A stretch of DNA of 64,000 bases from Paramecium sonneborni (GCA_905182985.1 CAJJDN010000026.1:524570-588569), one strand, 5' to 3'. Positions 36,194-48,760 are shown, counted from the first letter of the stretch. Numbers and translations: made by a program. The notes: a model not told the origin generated them from the letters alone.

Positions 36194-37422
36194 TCATATC
36201 TATTATATTTAATTATAAGTGTTGTTTCTAATTTATCCACAATTTTCATGCAGATTTTTGTAATCAAGCATTGTCGAATATAGGCTGGCTGTATAAAGAG
36301 CAGACTAATTCATTTTTTTATAAATCTACTCTACTTCTTTTTTAGATTTATTCATTAAAACAGATCTTGCACTTGAAGATGTCTTTATCTAATTTTTATA
36401 TTAAATACACTTACTGGCATTTAGGAAACTTAAGTATTATTAATGTTGTTATATCTTTTATCGCTTAAATATGCATTTAGCTATCGAGAAGTATCATTAC
36501 TATTATCTTAAACTAATATCAGATCTTATTTCGCTATATCTGTTTCAGGAGTTCCAAAAAGATTTTATTTTTTCTAAAATTTTTATTATTTAACTTAAGC
36601 TTTTTAAAGTACTATATTCTATTCTGTTAATTTAGCTATCAGTTAGTCTTTTTCAAATAATTGTACTTAATATTTTTTAATCTCTGCTTATAAATGCATA
36701 ATTTTTTTTGAATTAAAACAATTTTTATCAACATTTGGAAGTGAACTTCCTGATTATCCTTAAAATGGTTGATTATAGTCTGCTTCATTTAATAAATTAT
36801 CAAATGAAAGACGTGAACTACCTTTCCTATCACAACTGATTGGATTGGTCATCAAAGTCTCAATTTGTTCTTTAAGTTGTTTGTTGTCAATTTATAATTT
36901 TATAATATTGTCTTTAAGCTAACTCAAATTGATTTAATACTTTAACAGCTGCTAATTTCAATTAAGTATTTTCATTTTGAAATAACGTATTTATTTCTTA
37001 TAATTATTTCATGTCAAATAAGTTAAACTCGTTTTTTTCAACTTAATCTCTTACTTCTTTTTGAAGATACTTTTTTTCATCATCCATTTTAGAGAAAGCT
37101 AATTTTAGTTCTTCAAAATTTTGCTGCTATTAATAAAATGCAGTAGCTAGCTATTCATAACTAAGTTCTTTTATTTTTATTTGTCTTTGCAAATTTATTA
37201 CTTATTGTTTTAGGTTTTCTGATTAATCAAATATCTGTGAATGAAACATTTAATCTTTAGAATCTAATTTTTCTATTGCTTTCTAATATTAATAGTCATC
37301 ATATACACTAACTAAATATTAAATTATAATTTACAATTTTATACAGACCTGTTGGTGTTAGAATTCTTTGAAATTAATTACTTATCAATGTTGAAATTCG
37401 GTGTGCTATTTTTTGGATGCAT
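36194..37422 (-). CDS. Coiled-coil protein with low-complexity linkers
   Basis: Introns 37312-37334, 36919-36940 and 36389-36414 leave 385 residues. Residues about 40-190 form a coiled coil (ELSYEQLATAFYQQQQNFEE), then a Ser/Gly linker (GSSRLSFDNLLNEADYNQ), a second coil, and a C-terminal helical part (QIYKKMNQSALYTASLYSTM). No known domain. It converges with the coiled-coil gene at 35201-35961, whose tail is also Ser/Lys-rich, but the two are not similar enough to call paralogues. Confidence 0.65.
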
Positions 37423-37682
37423 TATTAGTTATAGTTAATTTAATATTATATTAGCAAATTAGAAATTTATATTTAATTTTATTAGTCTTGTGTTTTGAAT
37501 TTTGGAATAATGATCCTATGTCTTTCATTTAGGTTCATCATATTTACTGATTAATTCTTTTTCGCAGACCAATAATAAAATTGTAAATCAGAAACTGATT
37601 AACTGGATTAAAAATTCATATTTATAAGTATATATATTTGTCTCTAACAATACTTAATAAAATATTTAGATATTTTAATTAA

Positions 37683-38401
37683 ATGAGTGGAGAAATATAA
37701 AATAGAAAATCTAAACTTGTCCCATTAACTCTTGAATTTTTTTCTGCTGTAACAAAGTTAGAAGAGGGATTTCATTTTAAAGTACTGGATAAGTCCAAAA
37801 TCAATACTTTGATATAAAAATATGGTATTTATATGGTTGTAGAATACAGCTTAATTAGTTGAGTTTTATGATTTCTAAAAAGACCCTATTAAAAACTATT
37901 TCCTCGATAAAATCTAATTTGTTCTATCCAGACCAGATACAATTAAATCAATGTTTCAATAAGATCCTATTGAAGAAGAAAATGAGATATAAAGCTTGAA
38001 TAATCTCTAGGTTCCAAAATTAATGACTGTTTCTCGTGCTCCTTCAATAACTGAATAAATAGATCGAAAAAATGTTCTTAAAGGACTTGAGTTTAATGAG
38101 AATCACTAAAAATCTAGAGGATAATAAATGAACTTGACTTTATAAATTTAGATGCATAAAAAAGAGTAAGAACCCTCCTTGAATAAATTAATGTCTGTAA
38201 TAATATAAATTGAATTAGGATTATAAATCAGAGACTGAAAAAATGGATTAATATATATAATCAGAAATGAAAATATAAACAGATGCTGTTTAACTTAAGT
38301 TGGAATAAAGAAAGAAAAAATTAATAAATCAATAAAATAGATTATTTAGAACAGAAGCCTCAGATGACGAATCAACTCCTCAACTGCAACCGTTTGATTG
38401 A
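37683..38401 (+). CDS. Uncharacterised acidic/Gln-rich protein
   Basis: Introns 37825-37858 (34 nt, long for this window) and 38197-38218 leave 220 residues. The N-terminal 80 residues look globular (PLTLEFFSAVTKLEEGFHFK, DPIKNYFLDKIQFVLSRPD). The rest is polar with a coil (AVQLKLEQRKKKLINQQNRL) and an acidic end (ASDDESTPQLQPFD). No family recognised. Joining over the 34-nt intron is required to keep the frame. Confidence 0.6.
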
Positions 38402-38917
38402 AATTTATCTATAATTAGAGTATAATTAAAATCATGTTTAATCTTTCTATTTCTAACTAGTATTTTCAAGTAGAAATACTAAGAACTCAATATTTTTGTC
38501 CAATCTATTTAATGTCATTTTAATTCATATAATTTATATAAAGACTGCTTCGTAATTTAACTAAGATGATTTAAATGAAATTATTTTCGAAAATTATTCA
38601 AAGAAATTGTTTTTAAAATTAATAAGATGAAAGTATTAATTCATTTGATAGCCACATCATTTTGAAGTTCTCATAAAGAAGGTTGGTAGATAAAATAAAA
38701 AAAATTAAATTAATTTATTGGGTTTCTATTTTTTTATTTATCAGGCATTGATTTTTTGTTAAATTACGTTTTATCTTTTTTTTATAAATAAATTGTTGGT
38801 TTACAAAAAAATTAAAACAATTGATACTTTAAAATAAGGCATATTTTTAAATTTTTGAAAGAGGTTTGACATTTATCATCCATTCTCTTAAAAATCTTAA
38901 AAATTCAAATAAAAATA
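38402..38917. other. Convergent intergenic region, nothing recognised
   Basis: AT-rich gap between two convergent genes; no open frame of note. Confidence 0.5.
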
Positions 38918-40378
38918 TCATTTTAATTTATTTATCTCATAATAATTATTTTCAGGACAAATCTCTTCTTATAATGGATCTAATTTTGATACTTATTTCC
39001 TCATAGCCAGTGATAATAAATTGGCATCTTCGTCATTTAAAACTAACAGATTCATAGGTAATCTATTTGAAAGATTAGAATTAGGCCCTGAATCAAGAAA
39101 ATTTTCATTAGTTTACGGAAAATTCATCTTTATGCCTACTGAATGAGATTTTTTTAATTCTTCCCTGTAATTTGAGGACCTAATAATAAAATAAATTCTG
39201 GATAATTCATATAGCATATTCAGATAACTTAGTTTTGTCTCCATTTATTACTTTACTTTTTTATAAAATCTTTTATACTCTTTTATATCTACATCTTTTT
39301 GATGCAAAGAAATCTTTTTTATTTTTTATTTCCAATCTCTTAATATCATGATATTCTTAAAGTCTGGGTAATAAAATGATATTAATTCATTTAGTATCTT
39401 TTAATTAAGAAAGTATTCATTTAGAATTATAATGAGATGTTTAATCATAAAAAGAACTGATACAATAGAACCAATGTTAGCTAAGAGGTCTCCAACGTGT
39501 GGATGCTGAAAAATAGTTTTTGTTTGGTTTCCTTTCATCATAATATAAATTAATGCTATTACATCGTTTTCATAAGTCTATTTACAATATTCAAAAGAAT
39601 TTGTTTAAGTTTGTATTGATGATCCTATTATGTATTCAAAGTAACTAGGCATTCCAAATAAAAATGAATCTTAAACTTCATATAAGTTGCTAGATAAAAA
39701 TGTATTTAAAGTATAACAATTTTATTTTTCAATCTACACATAAAATTCTTATAAACTTGTCTACTCTGAGCCGTCTCTTGAGTCTAAAGATTTATAGTGA
39801 ACTTGCATGACTACAGTATTTAAAGGTTGTTTAAAAAATTCATCAGATAATTCTTAAGAAGCACATTTTTCATTTGGTTAAAGATAAATCTCTGAACATA
39901 AAACTATTTCTATGTACATCTCTGATGTTGTATATAACTCCCCATTTATAGTCTAAAAAGCTAAGCTCATTTTTGGTATTATGTATTTACTTGATCCATC
40001 AACAGAAGTTTCATTTGACATATTTATAACTGAAAGTTCGGTAAAGCTAAAATTGGTTGTATACATAACTAATGGTAATAATATTTTTGATTCAAAAGGA
40101 TCTATTTAGTTTTCACCAAATTTCCAATAATAAAGTTTTATTACATCATAATTCAAATCCAATAATGAAAAATCAGATACGTATATTGAATTAGAAATTT
40201 TGGGACTTAGCTAATTATTTTGCCATTAATAAAAAACCCAGATAGCATATCCCAAACTTGCAGAACATATAAGTAAAGTAACTAATCCTCCAAAGGCACT
40301 TTTATATATTGATTACTTTTGATCAATTTATTGAATGAAGGGAACTCCAAAAAAGTCAGCTGTTCGTAATAGTTGCAT
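38918..40378 (-). CDS. Two-transmembrane ciliate family protein, member 2
   Basis: Intronless, 486 residues, same plan as the genes at 18984 and 52367: short N-terminus (TADFFGVPFIQQIDQKQS), TM1 (GGLVTLLICSASLGYAIWVF), QWQNNQLSPKI, a luminal domain of about 230 residues, TM2 (LANIGSIVSVLFMIKHLIII) and the cytoplasmic motif ELISFYYPDFKNIM, then YKRFYKKVKQ and a polar tail. Shared positions with member 3 include QW...PKI, LA.IGSI and SFYYP.F.N. A decayed copy lies 1.3 kb upstream. Function unknown. Confidence 0.8.
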
Positions 40379-40399
40379 AAAATCTTAAATAAAATTAAA

Positions 40400-40642
40400 A
40401 TGATGAAAGAAAAAAAAGATTATTTTTTTAATAAGGGAATTTTGATTTATATTTGTTTAGTATTTATTCTCTTAATTATATTGCCAAATAGAGAGTGGGA
40501 AACCATTTCATCTTATGAATAGATATTTAATCTCTTAAGAAAAAAAGAAATTCCAAATAAAATATTATATCTGAATTTTATTGAATAAACTCGAAAATCT
40601 CGATCTTACATCAATTTATTACTTATATTAATTATTATATGA
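40400..40642 (+). CDS. Possible small two-helix membrane protein
   Basis: An 80-residue open frame starting MMKEKKDYFFNKG with a membrane helix ILIYICLVFILLIILP and a second hydrophobic C-terminus (INLLLILIII). It starts 21 bp from the divergent start of the two-TM gene. Long enough to be interesting, but a chance frame is possible at this composition. No homologue can be named. Confidence 0.4.
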
Positions 40643-41416
40643 ACAAATATTTTTTGCAACAAGTTTGTTAAATTTATTTGTCATAACCATCTAAAAAATA
40701 AAATTTTTCTCTCTGCTAATATAAATCACAAATCATCAATATTTAACCATTTGAGAAAATATTAATTTTAATATTATATAAATATTTATAATACCTCATT
40801 TTTATCAGGAAAGACTTTAAAATTATTGAATTTTCCATTTGTTTGAATTTCGAATCTCTAAAATTTACTATTATCAAAAATATTTTTTTCTCTATTTTGT
40901 AAATTTACATGTCTCAAGAATTAAATTAAAATTTAGAATATTTTCAACTGAATATGACAATTATTTGGATTTAATATGAAAACTAATGAATATTAAATCA
41001 AATTACCTTTTTAGAAGTTCCAAAAATAATTAATCTAATATTTAATATATAATTAAATAAAAAACAACTTTTAAATTGACAATTTTAGCATTATGATGAT
41101 TACCATTCAATCTTTTTAAAATCAATATTGTTTTCTAATTGATAGGACTAGTTAAATAAAAATAGAAATGTTAAACCAATGTCAGAAAGATACATCAATA
41201 AACAATTTATAACGATAAAATCTTAACGAATTTTAAATGTATATTTTAAAAATAAAGAATTACTATTTATTAGTGATTGATATTTTTAATTTTTATAATT
41301 TTCAACGATTTATTTGACTTCTATAAACAAATATTAAGAATTTTTTTAAATATTAATTCATTACTTTTGTGAATAAGTTTTGCTTTCAAGTATTTAAAAT
41401 AAATTGTAATTAATAT
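40643..41416. other. AT-rich stretch without recognisable gene
   Basis: No coherent frame, RNA gene or repeat noticed. Confidence 0.5.
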
Positions 41417-41650
41417 ATGCGTGTAATCACATGTGATAAAATTGATAGAGATGTTCTACATAGATAACCTTTAAAGGAAGATGAAATACGACATAGGAGA
41501 AGATTAAATTGGTTTTGTGCCTGGACTAGGGACTTAAATGAACCTATGGTAGGTAACAGAATATGCAAGGGAGAAAGCAAAAATAAAACAATGATATTTA
41601 TCGACTTATCAAATGCGTATAATACCTATAAGTTTAAAAAAGTATAATAT
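41417..41650 (+). other. Open frame with weak reverse-transcriptase-like motif
   Basis: The frame from ATG 41417 runs 136 codons to 41824, but only the first 78 look coding. Base composition is visibly richer in G and C at about 41480-41590 than around it. The peptide contains RRLNWFCAWTRDLNEPMV and then KTMIFIDLSNAYNTYK, which loosely resembles motif A of non-LTR reverse transcriptases (FxDxxxAFDxx). Nothing else of an RT is present, so at best this is a relic. The 3' part overlaps the pseudogene on the other strand. Confidence 0.25.
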
Positions 41651-41689
41651 ATAAATGAAAATCTGGAGAATACATTAAATATCTACTCA

Positions 41690-42240
41690 TAAAACTTTAT
41701 TATTTTCATAAAAGTCATTTTCTATGATAATTTCATCTGGAATTTATAATTGATTTGCTCAATCGTCTATTAGACAGAGACAGTAAGTCTGCATCTTCGT
41801 CATTCATGTTTGATACAGTTGTGATAATCTATTCGTCCAATTCGAATTGGGGTCAGAATCAATTAAATTCTTTAGTTTATGATAGATTGATCTTTATACT
41901 AATCTAATTAGACAGTTCTTATCTAAATTTAAATGATCTAATAATAAAATAAATTCTTGACATTTCATATAATAAATTTAAGTAATTCAATTTTTTACAT
42001 TTATGTTTTTACTTTCTTATAAAATGATTTCAATTATTTGACATCTATAGATAGTCCAAATAAAAAAAAATCTTAGACTTCATAAAAATTTATTTCTAGA
42101 AATGTTTTCAAAGGATAACAATTTTGTTTCTCTATTTAGATGTAAAACTCTTTAAAGCTATTTTGTTCTGCCCCATTTCTCAAATTAAATTATTTATAAT
42201 GTACAAACAAAGTTATTGTATATTATTTTTCAAAATAATT
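41690..42240 (-). pseudogene. Decayed, internally deleted copy of two-TM member 2
   Basis: Bases about 41765-42060 align by eye with 39000-39300 of the intact gene (shared GCATCTTCGTCATT, CTAATAATAAAATAAATTCT, TTTTTACTTTC/TTATAAAAT) and about 42055-42200 with 39650-39790 (TCCAAATAAAAA, CTTAAACTTCATA, ATAACAATTTTATTTTTC and similar). Roughly 350 bp between these blocks are missing, and small indels destroy the frame. It looks like an old tandem duplication that lost function. Confidence 0.7.
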
Positions 42241-42358
42241 AATTTACATTTTCTATATAACATTTCTAAAATGCGAACAGAGTATTTTAATCCTAAAATC
42301 ATTTCATTAAAATATTTATATTATACAATTCATAATTAATCTTAAAATATTAATAATA

Positions 42359-43429
42359 ATGTATCCAAAGTAAAGAATACAGACAAGACCAATTACTTCG
42401 AATCCAATTTTAAGTAAGTTTTATAATAAGTGAGGGAAAGAGAGTAAATTCTATGAATTAAAAATGTTTAGTTCAAGACATCAATAAATCATTGCAATTG
42501 GATGTAAGTAATTTTAATTATTCGAAGGTTGAAAAAACAAAGTTGGAAATGCAATTTTTAGTTGATGTGGAGAGAAAGAAAACTGAAACAAATAAATAAA
42601 TTATTCATTAAGCATTTCTAGAATCTTAAGATTTACTTAATGAAGCAAATAATAAAAAACTTGCTATGTTATAATAATAAAATGAAGGCACAATACAATA
42701 AATCATCCAAAATCACTAATAAGAAATCATCAAATTACATAAACATTATGAATAATAAGTTGAAAAGATGAAGTAGTAATTTGCATCTAAAGAAGATGAA
42801 GAAAAATTTAATTACTAAAATAATTTATAATAGTTGAAGATATAGATATAGACTAATTTCGAATATTAATTAGAATAATATAGATAATAATTTTTTAGAG
42901 AAAGAACTGAAATAAATGAAAGACATGCTTGGGAAATAAAGAGAATTAAAGAAAAAAATGATGAATAAATCAAGTAATAAATTTGATTAATTAAAGAGTT
43001 ATTTTTGATCGACTTAGTAGAGAATATGATACAAAAATTAATGATTAAATTTATCAAATTACATGCAGTTATGAAACAAAAATTGATTAACTTAAATAAC
43101 ATATTTCTTATATTGAATAGCAGAAGTAAAATTTGGAAGAACAAGTTCATAAATTTTCACAAATAAATACAGATAAAGATGAATAAAAAAAGGTCTTTGT
43201 TACTTCTTCGGTATAAACTACTATTCTTTTGAAAAATTAGGATGTATAAACAGATTAATCTATATAAATAATTGAGCCTTTATATTGCACAAATTACGAA
43301 GAGATCATAGCAAAAAATAATTAACTTAAATAACTGAACTTTGATTTATCTTCTTAAAATTCAGAATTAAAGGCAAATATTTAATTTCTAGAACAATTAG
43401 TAACTAAATATTAAAATTTATTTGAGTGA
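42359..43429 (+). CDS. Long coiled-coil protein
   Basis: The well-supported part runs from about 42453 with the intron 42974-42996. The 5' end is less sure: ATG 42359 (MYPKQRIQTRPITSNPILS) requires an intron near 42418-42442; starting at ATG 42453 is the alternative. About 340 codons, nearly all coiled coil rich in Gln, Glu, Lys (MLQQQNEGTIQQIIQNHQQE; LKQHISYIEQQKQNLEEQVH). A more globular piece (QIIEPLYCTNYEEIIAKNNQ) precedes the last coil. Possibly a basal-body or ciliary-rootlet type structural protein by composition only. Confidence 0.65.
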
Positions 43430-44090
43430 CAATTAATTTCATTTAGTAAACTTAACAAATTTTCGGAATATTTTAAGTTATCCCTAATTTTTTAACGAAA
43501 CTGAAATTCTACTGTCTTTCATTTATAGAATATTTTTTTCATAAATTTAATCTAAAATTTATAATCTGATGGATAATTCAATTTGATTTTTTGTCTGCTC
43601 ATTTTTTATTTAGATATTTTATTCCTTTATCAGATAATTATTTTAAGCAGATGTAGTATTAGTGCAGTAAAATTTTGTAAAGAGGAGATAAAAAATTAAC
43701 ATCATTAGAATATTTATTTTTTTATAAGCTAAATATGAAAATATAATGTTTAGGAATTTAGTAAATAATAATTTTAGCAATATATGATGATCCTGATTTT
43801 CTTGTTTACAGAATTATTTTTCTTTTATATATAAGAAATATAATATATAATCCTTATGTTTAAATTTTTTTAGCTAGATTAAAATTAAGATATGAATTTT
43901 GAATTTAATGATTTATCGATTAGATTTAAACTATTTTTTGAATATGTCTAAGTAAATAATTTGTAATGTTTGAATAAAATATCCAAATATGATTATATGT
44001 TCTCAACCTCAGTAAATTATATTATTATTATAATTATATATGCAAGAAAACCGAAAATAAATACTAAAATCTTAAGATTCTGATAGAAGT
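43430..44090. other. AT-rich intergenic region, nothing recognised
   Basis: About 660 bp between two + strand genes with no coherent reading frame, RNA gene or repeat noticed. Confidence 0.45.
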
Positions 44091-45381
44091 ATGAAGAATG
44101 CAGTCAATACAATTACAAGAATAACAAATAAGAAAATACAACAGTTGGCTTTTTTAACATAATATCCTGAAGAGAAAAAATATACTGTAGTTGAGAAAGT
44201 GAACAAGCTAATTGATAAGACTTAGAGTAAGTTGAAACATTAATAAATACCAAAGGATGTTTAGTTTTATAAAAGAAATATGAAAAAATTTGAGAATCTT
44301 TCATCATTCATAAATTCAAAAGGATTACTATAAGCTAATTTTAGTATGCCTAAATTAAGGGTAAAAGAGAAAGTTGATGATTAAGAGCAAGAATATGTAG
44401 ATTATTTACTTGCAAAAAATTGTAAGACAATTTTAATATGATGTAGATAAACTATAATAATAGAGATAGAGAAGAAAAAGCAAATAAGTGAAAGAAAACT
44501 ATGAGTAATGTTGGGAATTAGAAAATTCTGATTATGATTTTGAATCTCCTATAAATGTAGGAAAAGAATTAAAAATAGCTCATTAGGATTAAATAAAAGG
44601 AGAAATAGAAGCAAAAGCAAAATTATTGGAATTATAATAAATTCGTAAGTATAAAAGGAAAGCAACTGCCATAGAATTAAAGGGTTCTTAAAGATCTTCT
44701 TAATATAATATTGAAGATGAGGATGAATTGGTTGAATAATCAGGTCATATAAATGCATAACATTATAAAGAATAATCAGATAAGGTCATTAAAATGATTT
44801 GGAATGCTGCTAAGAAGATATATAATAAAAAGGAAGATTAAATAAAAAAAGAGATTATAATGCATTAAATAGCTAAAAATTATAGATAAAAATAGAGAGA
44901 GATGGCTAAAGAAGAAATTAATAAGATTTTACTAAGTATAAATGTTTAATTATTTTAAGCTGGTTAAAAATAACATTTAGTATTTGCTAAAACAGTGAGA
45001 CATTTGCCAGAGAATGGTGATTCAAAATAAAATACAGATCATTTTTTTAGAAAAAAAGGACAAACATCTCGTAAATTATAAGTTCCATATTCGTTATCCC
45101 CACCAAGTTAATAAGAAGAATTTAAATCTAATAGAAAAATATCTTAAATTAATTCTAGATTGCATGATATTGTTCATTAAATTGATAATATAACTGTAGG
45201 AGATCAAGCTTAAACAATAAAAAAAATGTAGAGTTAATAAATATCTTATTAAACATTGAGGGAAACTCTTTAGCCAGATTAAATTAAAGATACTTTAAAA
45301 GGTCTATTTCTTCCAACAGATCATTTATATAAAAAGCCTTTGTAATTTAATAAGAAACATTTCTAAAATTAAATCTTATGA
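44091..45381 (+). CDS. Uncharacterised Lys/Gln-rich protein
   Basis: One intron (44422-44446) leaves 421 residues. The first 100 residues are helical and basic (AVNTITRITNKKIQQLAFLT), the middle holds a coil (QIKGEIEAKAKLLELQQIRK) and a region starting KVIKMIWNAAKKIYNKKEDQ, and the end is polar with TLRETLQPDQIKDTLKGLFL. No domain or membrane segment recognised. Coding status is firm because the frame is open for over 300 codons after the intron. Confidence 0.68.
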
Positions 45382-45448
45382 CTCTTTTTTTATATAGTAA
45401 AAACAAATACAATATATTGATTTTCACTATTAATTTTAATTGAATAAA

Positions 45449-46196
45449 ATGTCTTCAGGAGAATAGACTTAAGAAAAGAAAACATTGTTTTTATCACTTG
45501 TTTAGAAAAAGTAGGCAGAGACAGATGCATAGAAAATTTAGAATCGTATTTTATAATTGAAAATGGAACATGAAAAAGTGTTGAAACGCATTTAATAAGA
45601 TGAAGAAAGAGCTGATGAAATTTACAAACACAGGGTTGAAATTTAATTAAAGGTTTTATATACCTTTATATTTTGTTTAGAAAGAAAATAAGTTAAAATA
45701 AAAATAAGCATAACCTCTTCCATTTTCACTGGCTGTATCTCAACATTAAAGATAACTTTTAAAAAAAATAAAGGAAGATGAGTTATTAAAAAAGAAATCA
45801 GAAGCAAAAATCTTTAGAGAACAATTAAAAAAAGATTTTTAGAGTGTTTAAATGTAAAAAAGTTTAGAATAGGAGGTTTATCGAATAAAAGCAATTTAAG
45901 TAAAGGAAGATGAGAGACAATCTACTGAGGTTGCTGTTTAAAAAATGAAGTAAAAGAGAGAATTAGTGAGATATCAAATAGAAAATGAAAAGGATAAGAT
46001 AATTAAAGAAAAGGAGTTATATGATTTTAAAATATCAGAATTAGAGTAATAAGAATAATGTGCAATGATGGAATTACAGAATTCTTTGGCTCATCAATAA
46101 TATGTTTAAAAGAAAATAGAGCAAGCATAGAAATTGTCTCCAAGTGATTATGAGAAACAATATCAAAATAATAAAAACTCAGAGACAACATAATGA
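45449..46196 (+). CDS. Coiled-coil protein
   Basis: One 28-nt intron (45653-45680) leaves 239 residues of almost continuous charged coiled coil (IQNRILQLKMEHEKVLKRIQ; VRYQIENEKDKIIKEKELYD) with one short Pro-containing break (QAQPLPFSLAVSQHQRQL). The next gene begins 19 bp after its stop in the same direction. No intron can join the two, so they are annotated separately, though both are coils of similar style. Confidence 0.65.
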
Positions 46197-46215
46197 TAAT
46201 TATTAATATTTTTAT

Positions 46216-46719
46216 ATGCTAAACGAGAGTTTGGAATCCGAACAAGAAGTAGACCCAGAGAAGGAAAGATAAAAGCTTATGTTAAAAAGGTAGAAGTCAA
46301 TTGAAGAGAGTCTCTAATTAAATGTTAAAGATCACATAGTCAAATTAGAAGTATTAATTACAAACATTTTCAGAATTATTTAGCTGAACTTAAAAAAGAC
46401 TTAGAAATTAGTAAAAAGGAAATGTCCAATTTGAGAATGGAAATTGCTACAGTGAAAAATAATCATGGGAAATCAAGTGATGATCTATGTACTTTTATTC
46501 AAAATGATGTATAACTGATTGTAATTAATCAAGGCAAAAAGATTATTAAATGAGGCTTTAAAGAAATCTTAAGATGTTAAACATGATGCTGAATTTTTGG
46601 ATGCACAATTAAATGTTTTAAAAAGTGATAAAGAGAAATTGCAAGATGTTACAGATACATTAGAAAAGAGAATAATATCTTGTGAAACAGATGTTGGTTT
46701 TAAACATGTGTATGATTGA
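46216..46719 (+). CDS. Small coiled-coil protein
   Basis: Introns 46351-46373 (CAG end) and 46509-46533 leave 151 residues. Heptads run through most of it (KLMLKRQKSIEESLQLNVKD; ELKKDLEISKKEMSNLRMEI; DAQLNVLKSDKEKLQDVTDT). It converges with the bS18-like gene, with 12 bp between stops. No domain recognised. Confidence 0.62.
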
Positions 46720-46731
46720 ATATCAACAATA

Positions 46732-48293
46732 TCACTTATTTAATCTAGATTTGACTTCTTCAATTATTCTTACACTTTCATCGTAAGTGTATGTTTATTT
46801 TTATTTTTAATATACAAGTTCCTACAATTTTTCCATTTATAAGGTTTATTCACTTATAAAGGCTTAACTTAAAAAGTAAGTTGGTATTTTCTCTACATTT
46901 GACTAAAATTCAAATATGAAAAAGATTTACTTTAATTTAATTAAATTCATCTACAAACTCTCCATCTTTAGACTCAATTTCTTTTTAAATTTCTTATTTA
47001 AGTAATTATTCATCTCTCAAAGCTTAAAATTTAGTTTCATTTCCATTAAATCTATAATTTCTAAGATCTTATTCTTCTTTAGATAATTTGATGCCTTATT
47101 ATTCTAATTCGTTCTTTTTCAATTTTTCTGCATAAACTATACCTTTAATAATATTCATATTATTTGGTCTTGGTGTACCAGGATTTATATCTAAATCATT
47201 ATCCATCATAGTTTATGTTTCTAAAGATCTCTCTCTTTTTTGTAATGGTGTTTCATTATAAATTTATCCTGTTGCTAAATTAATTTTTCTTCTTGAAAAT
47301 TCTTAGATGTCATCCTCTAAACTAGTAAGTGATTTCTTATTATAAGGTTAAAGTGAAGAATTAAATGGTAAAAGTACTAAAATAATTTATATATATATAT
47401 TATATTACACATTTGTTTTGCTGTTTTAATAGCTCTTGCTACTTTTTTATGTTAAACTTCAGCTAAATTTGTTTAATGTCTATTTTTAATTTTTGCACTT
47501 TTATTTAAAAATTAAATTAAGAACTCTGTATTTCTCCAATGAATATCATAATTATTAACTCTTCTAATTGGTTTTCTAGATTATGGATGATGATGATAAA
47601 CAACTTCATCACTTATTAATTCATTTACATGTTCTAAATGATCTTTTGTATTTACTAAAATATCTTTTTATTTTTCATAATTTTTTAATTTCATATTATT
47701 AGGATATTTATTTATTGGAACATTAAATTGATCCTTACCAATATCTTATCTTAAAGCAATATCAACTATTTTTTAAACAGTGAATTCTTCTCCTGGAGCC
47801 AAATAAACCAAACGAGCTTATTCATTATTTTTTAATAATTAAAAAAATGCATCATAACTTAATGGAATGCCTTTCTAAACTTTTAATTATTTAAATACAT
47901 TAACTCCATTTGTTAATATTTCTTCTCTTGAAAGTCCAGTGTCTTCTAATTCTTACAATTTTTTAGTAACTTGAGTTTAGATTTATTTAATTTATTCTTC
48001 TGATAAATTCTTCAATGCTCCCTTTGGACTTATATGACCTTCAACAAATGTTTTAAACTTGCCTAATAAAATTTTTATGTTACATTTTAATGTAAAGCAT
48101 TTTCAAAATTTGGTACAGCAATATCTTTATATCTGAAAAGGGATCTTATATAAGGTACTTCTTTAGGTTATCTATGTAAAGTAGTAGGTGGTTTATGATC
48201 TAAAAATTAAGGATGAATTTTATCAAATTCAGGGTTTGTTAACAAGTCCTTCTTAATTTTTGAGAAGTGACGAGAAAGTCTTATAATTATCAT
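46732..48293 (-). CDS. Mitochondrial small-subunit ribosomal protein bS18-like, extended
   Basis: Introns 48058-48083, 47377-47408 and 46903-46930 leave 491 residues. Residues about 245-300 match bS18: WRNTEFLIQFLNKSAKIKNR, HQTNLAEVQHKKVARAIKTA, KQMLLLPFN. In bacteria this segment corresponds to FLxxxGKIxxRRxTGLxxKxQRKVARAIKRAR...LPF. Bacterial S18 is about 75 residues; here there are long N-terminal (about 240) and C-terminal (about 190) extensions, as in other ciliate mitoribosomal proteins. The N-terminus MIIIRLSRHFSKIKKDLL is basic and fits mitochondrial import. The second intron lies inside the conserved core and its removal restores it. Confidence 0.82.
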
Positions 48294-48469
48294 ATTTAAA
48301 TAAATTAGAAAATTTATTCTTGTTTATAAATCTCAATTTTAAGGATAGATAATTGACTTATTATGAATAATTACTTTATCGTCCATTGATTTATTCTTAA
48401 TTCAGATTTAATTTTGATATTTATAATCTTCTCAAACAATAAAAACCTTTAATGGATTAATTTCACCAT

Positions 48470-48739
48470 TCATTAATATTATAAATCATTTTAATATGGA
48501 TTTTCAATCTCTACCATTCCATCAATAGCAAAACTATTGATTAAAGCTCCCCTACAAATTACTAATCCCAAAATTCTTTAAGATGGTAATTCTCTCACTT
48601 CATCCAATACTAAATTAAGTTGATTATCAAATGATAATAAGTTTCCTTTTACTTATCTTCCTCCTTGAAATTATATTACCACTTCTTTATTTATGTGTTC
48701 TTATAACTTTATAATCGACTCCTTAGGCAATTAATTCAT
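48470..48739 (-). CDS. LSM7: Sm-like protein LSm7
   Basis: Intronless, 89 residues. Sm1: NKEVVIQFQGGRQVKGNLLS then FDNQLNLVLDEV. Sm2: LGLVICRGALINSF. QGGR, NLVLDE and GLVICRG are LSm7-specific. It takes part in the LSm1-7 ring (mRNA decapping) and the LSm2-8 ring (U6 snRNA). The usual loop between Sm1 and Sm2 is short here (RELPSQRI). Divergent from NAA20 with 21 bp between starts. Confidence 0.93.
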
Positions 48740-48760
48740 TAATTTATTTATTATTATATT

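Noticed and set aside
42866..43150. Minus-strand 94-codon membrane-like frame
   Set aside because: Antisense of the coiled-coil gene at 42359-43429.
44549..44758. Minus-strand hydrophobic frame
   Set aside because: Antisense of the Lys/Gln-rich gene at 44091-45381.
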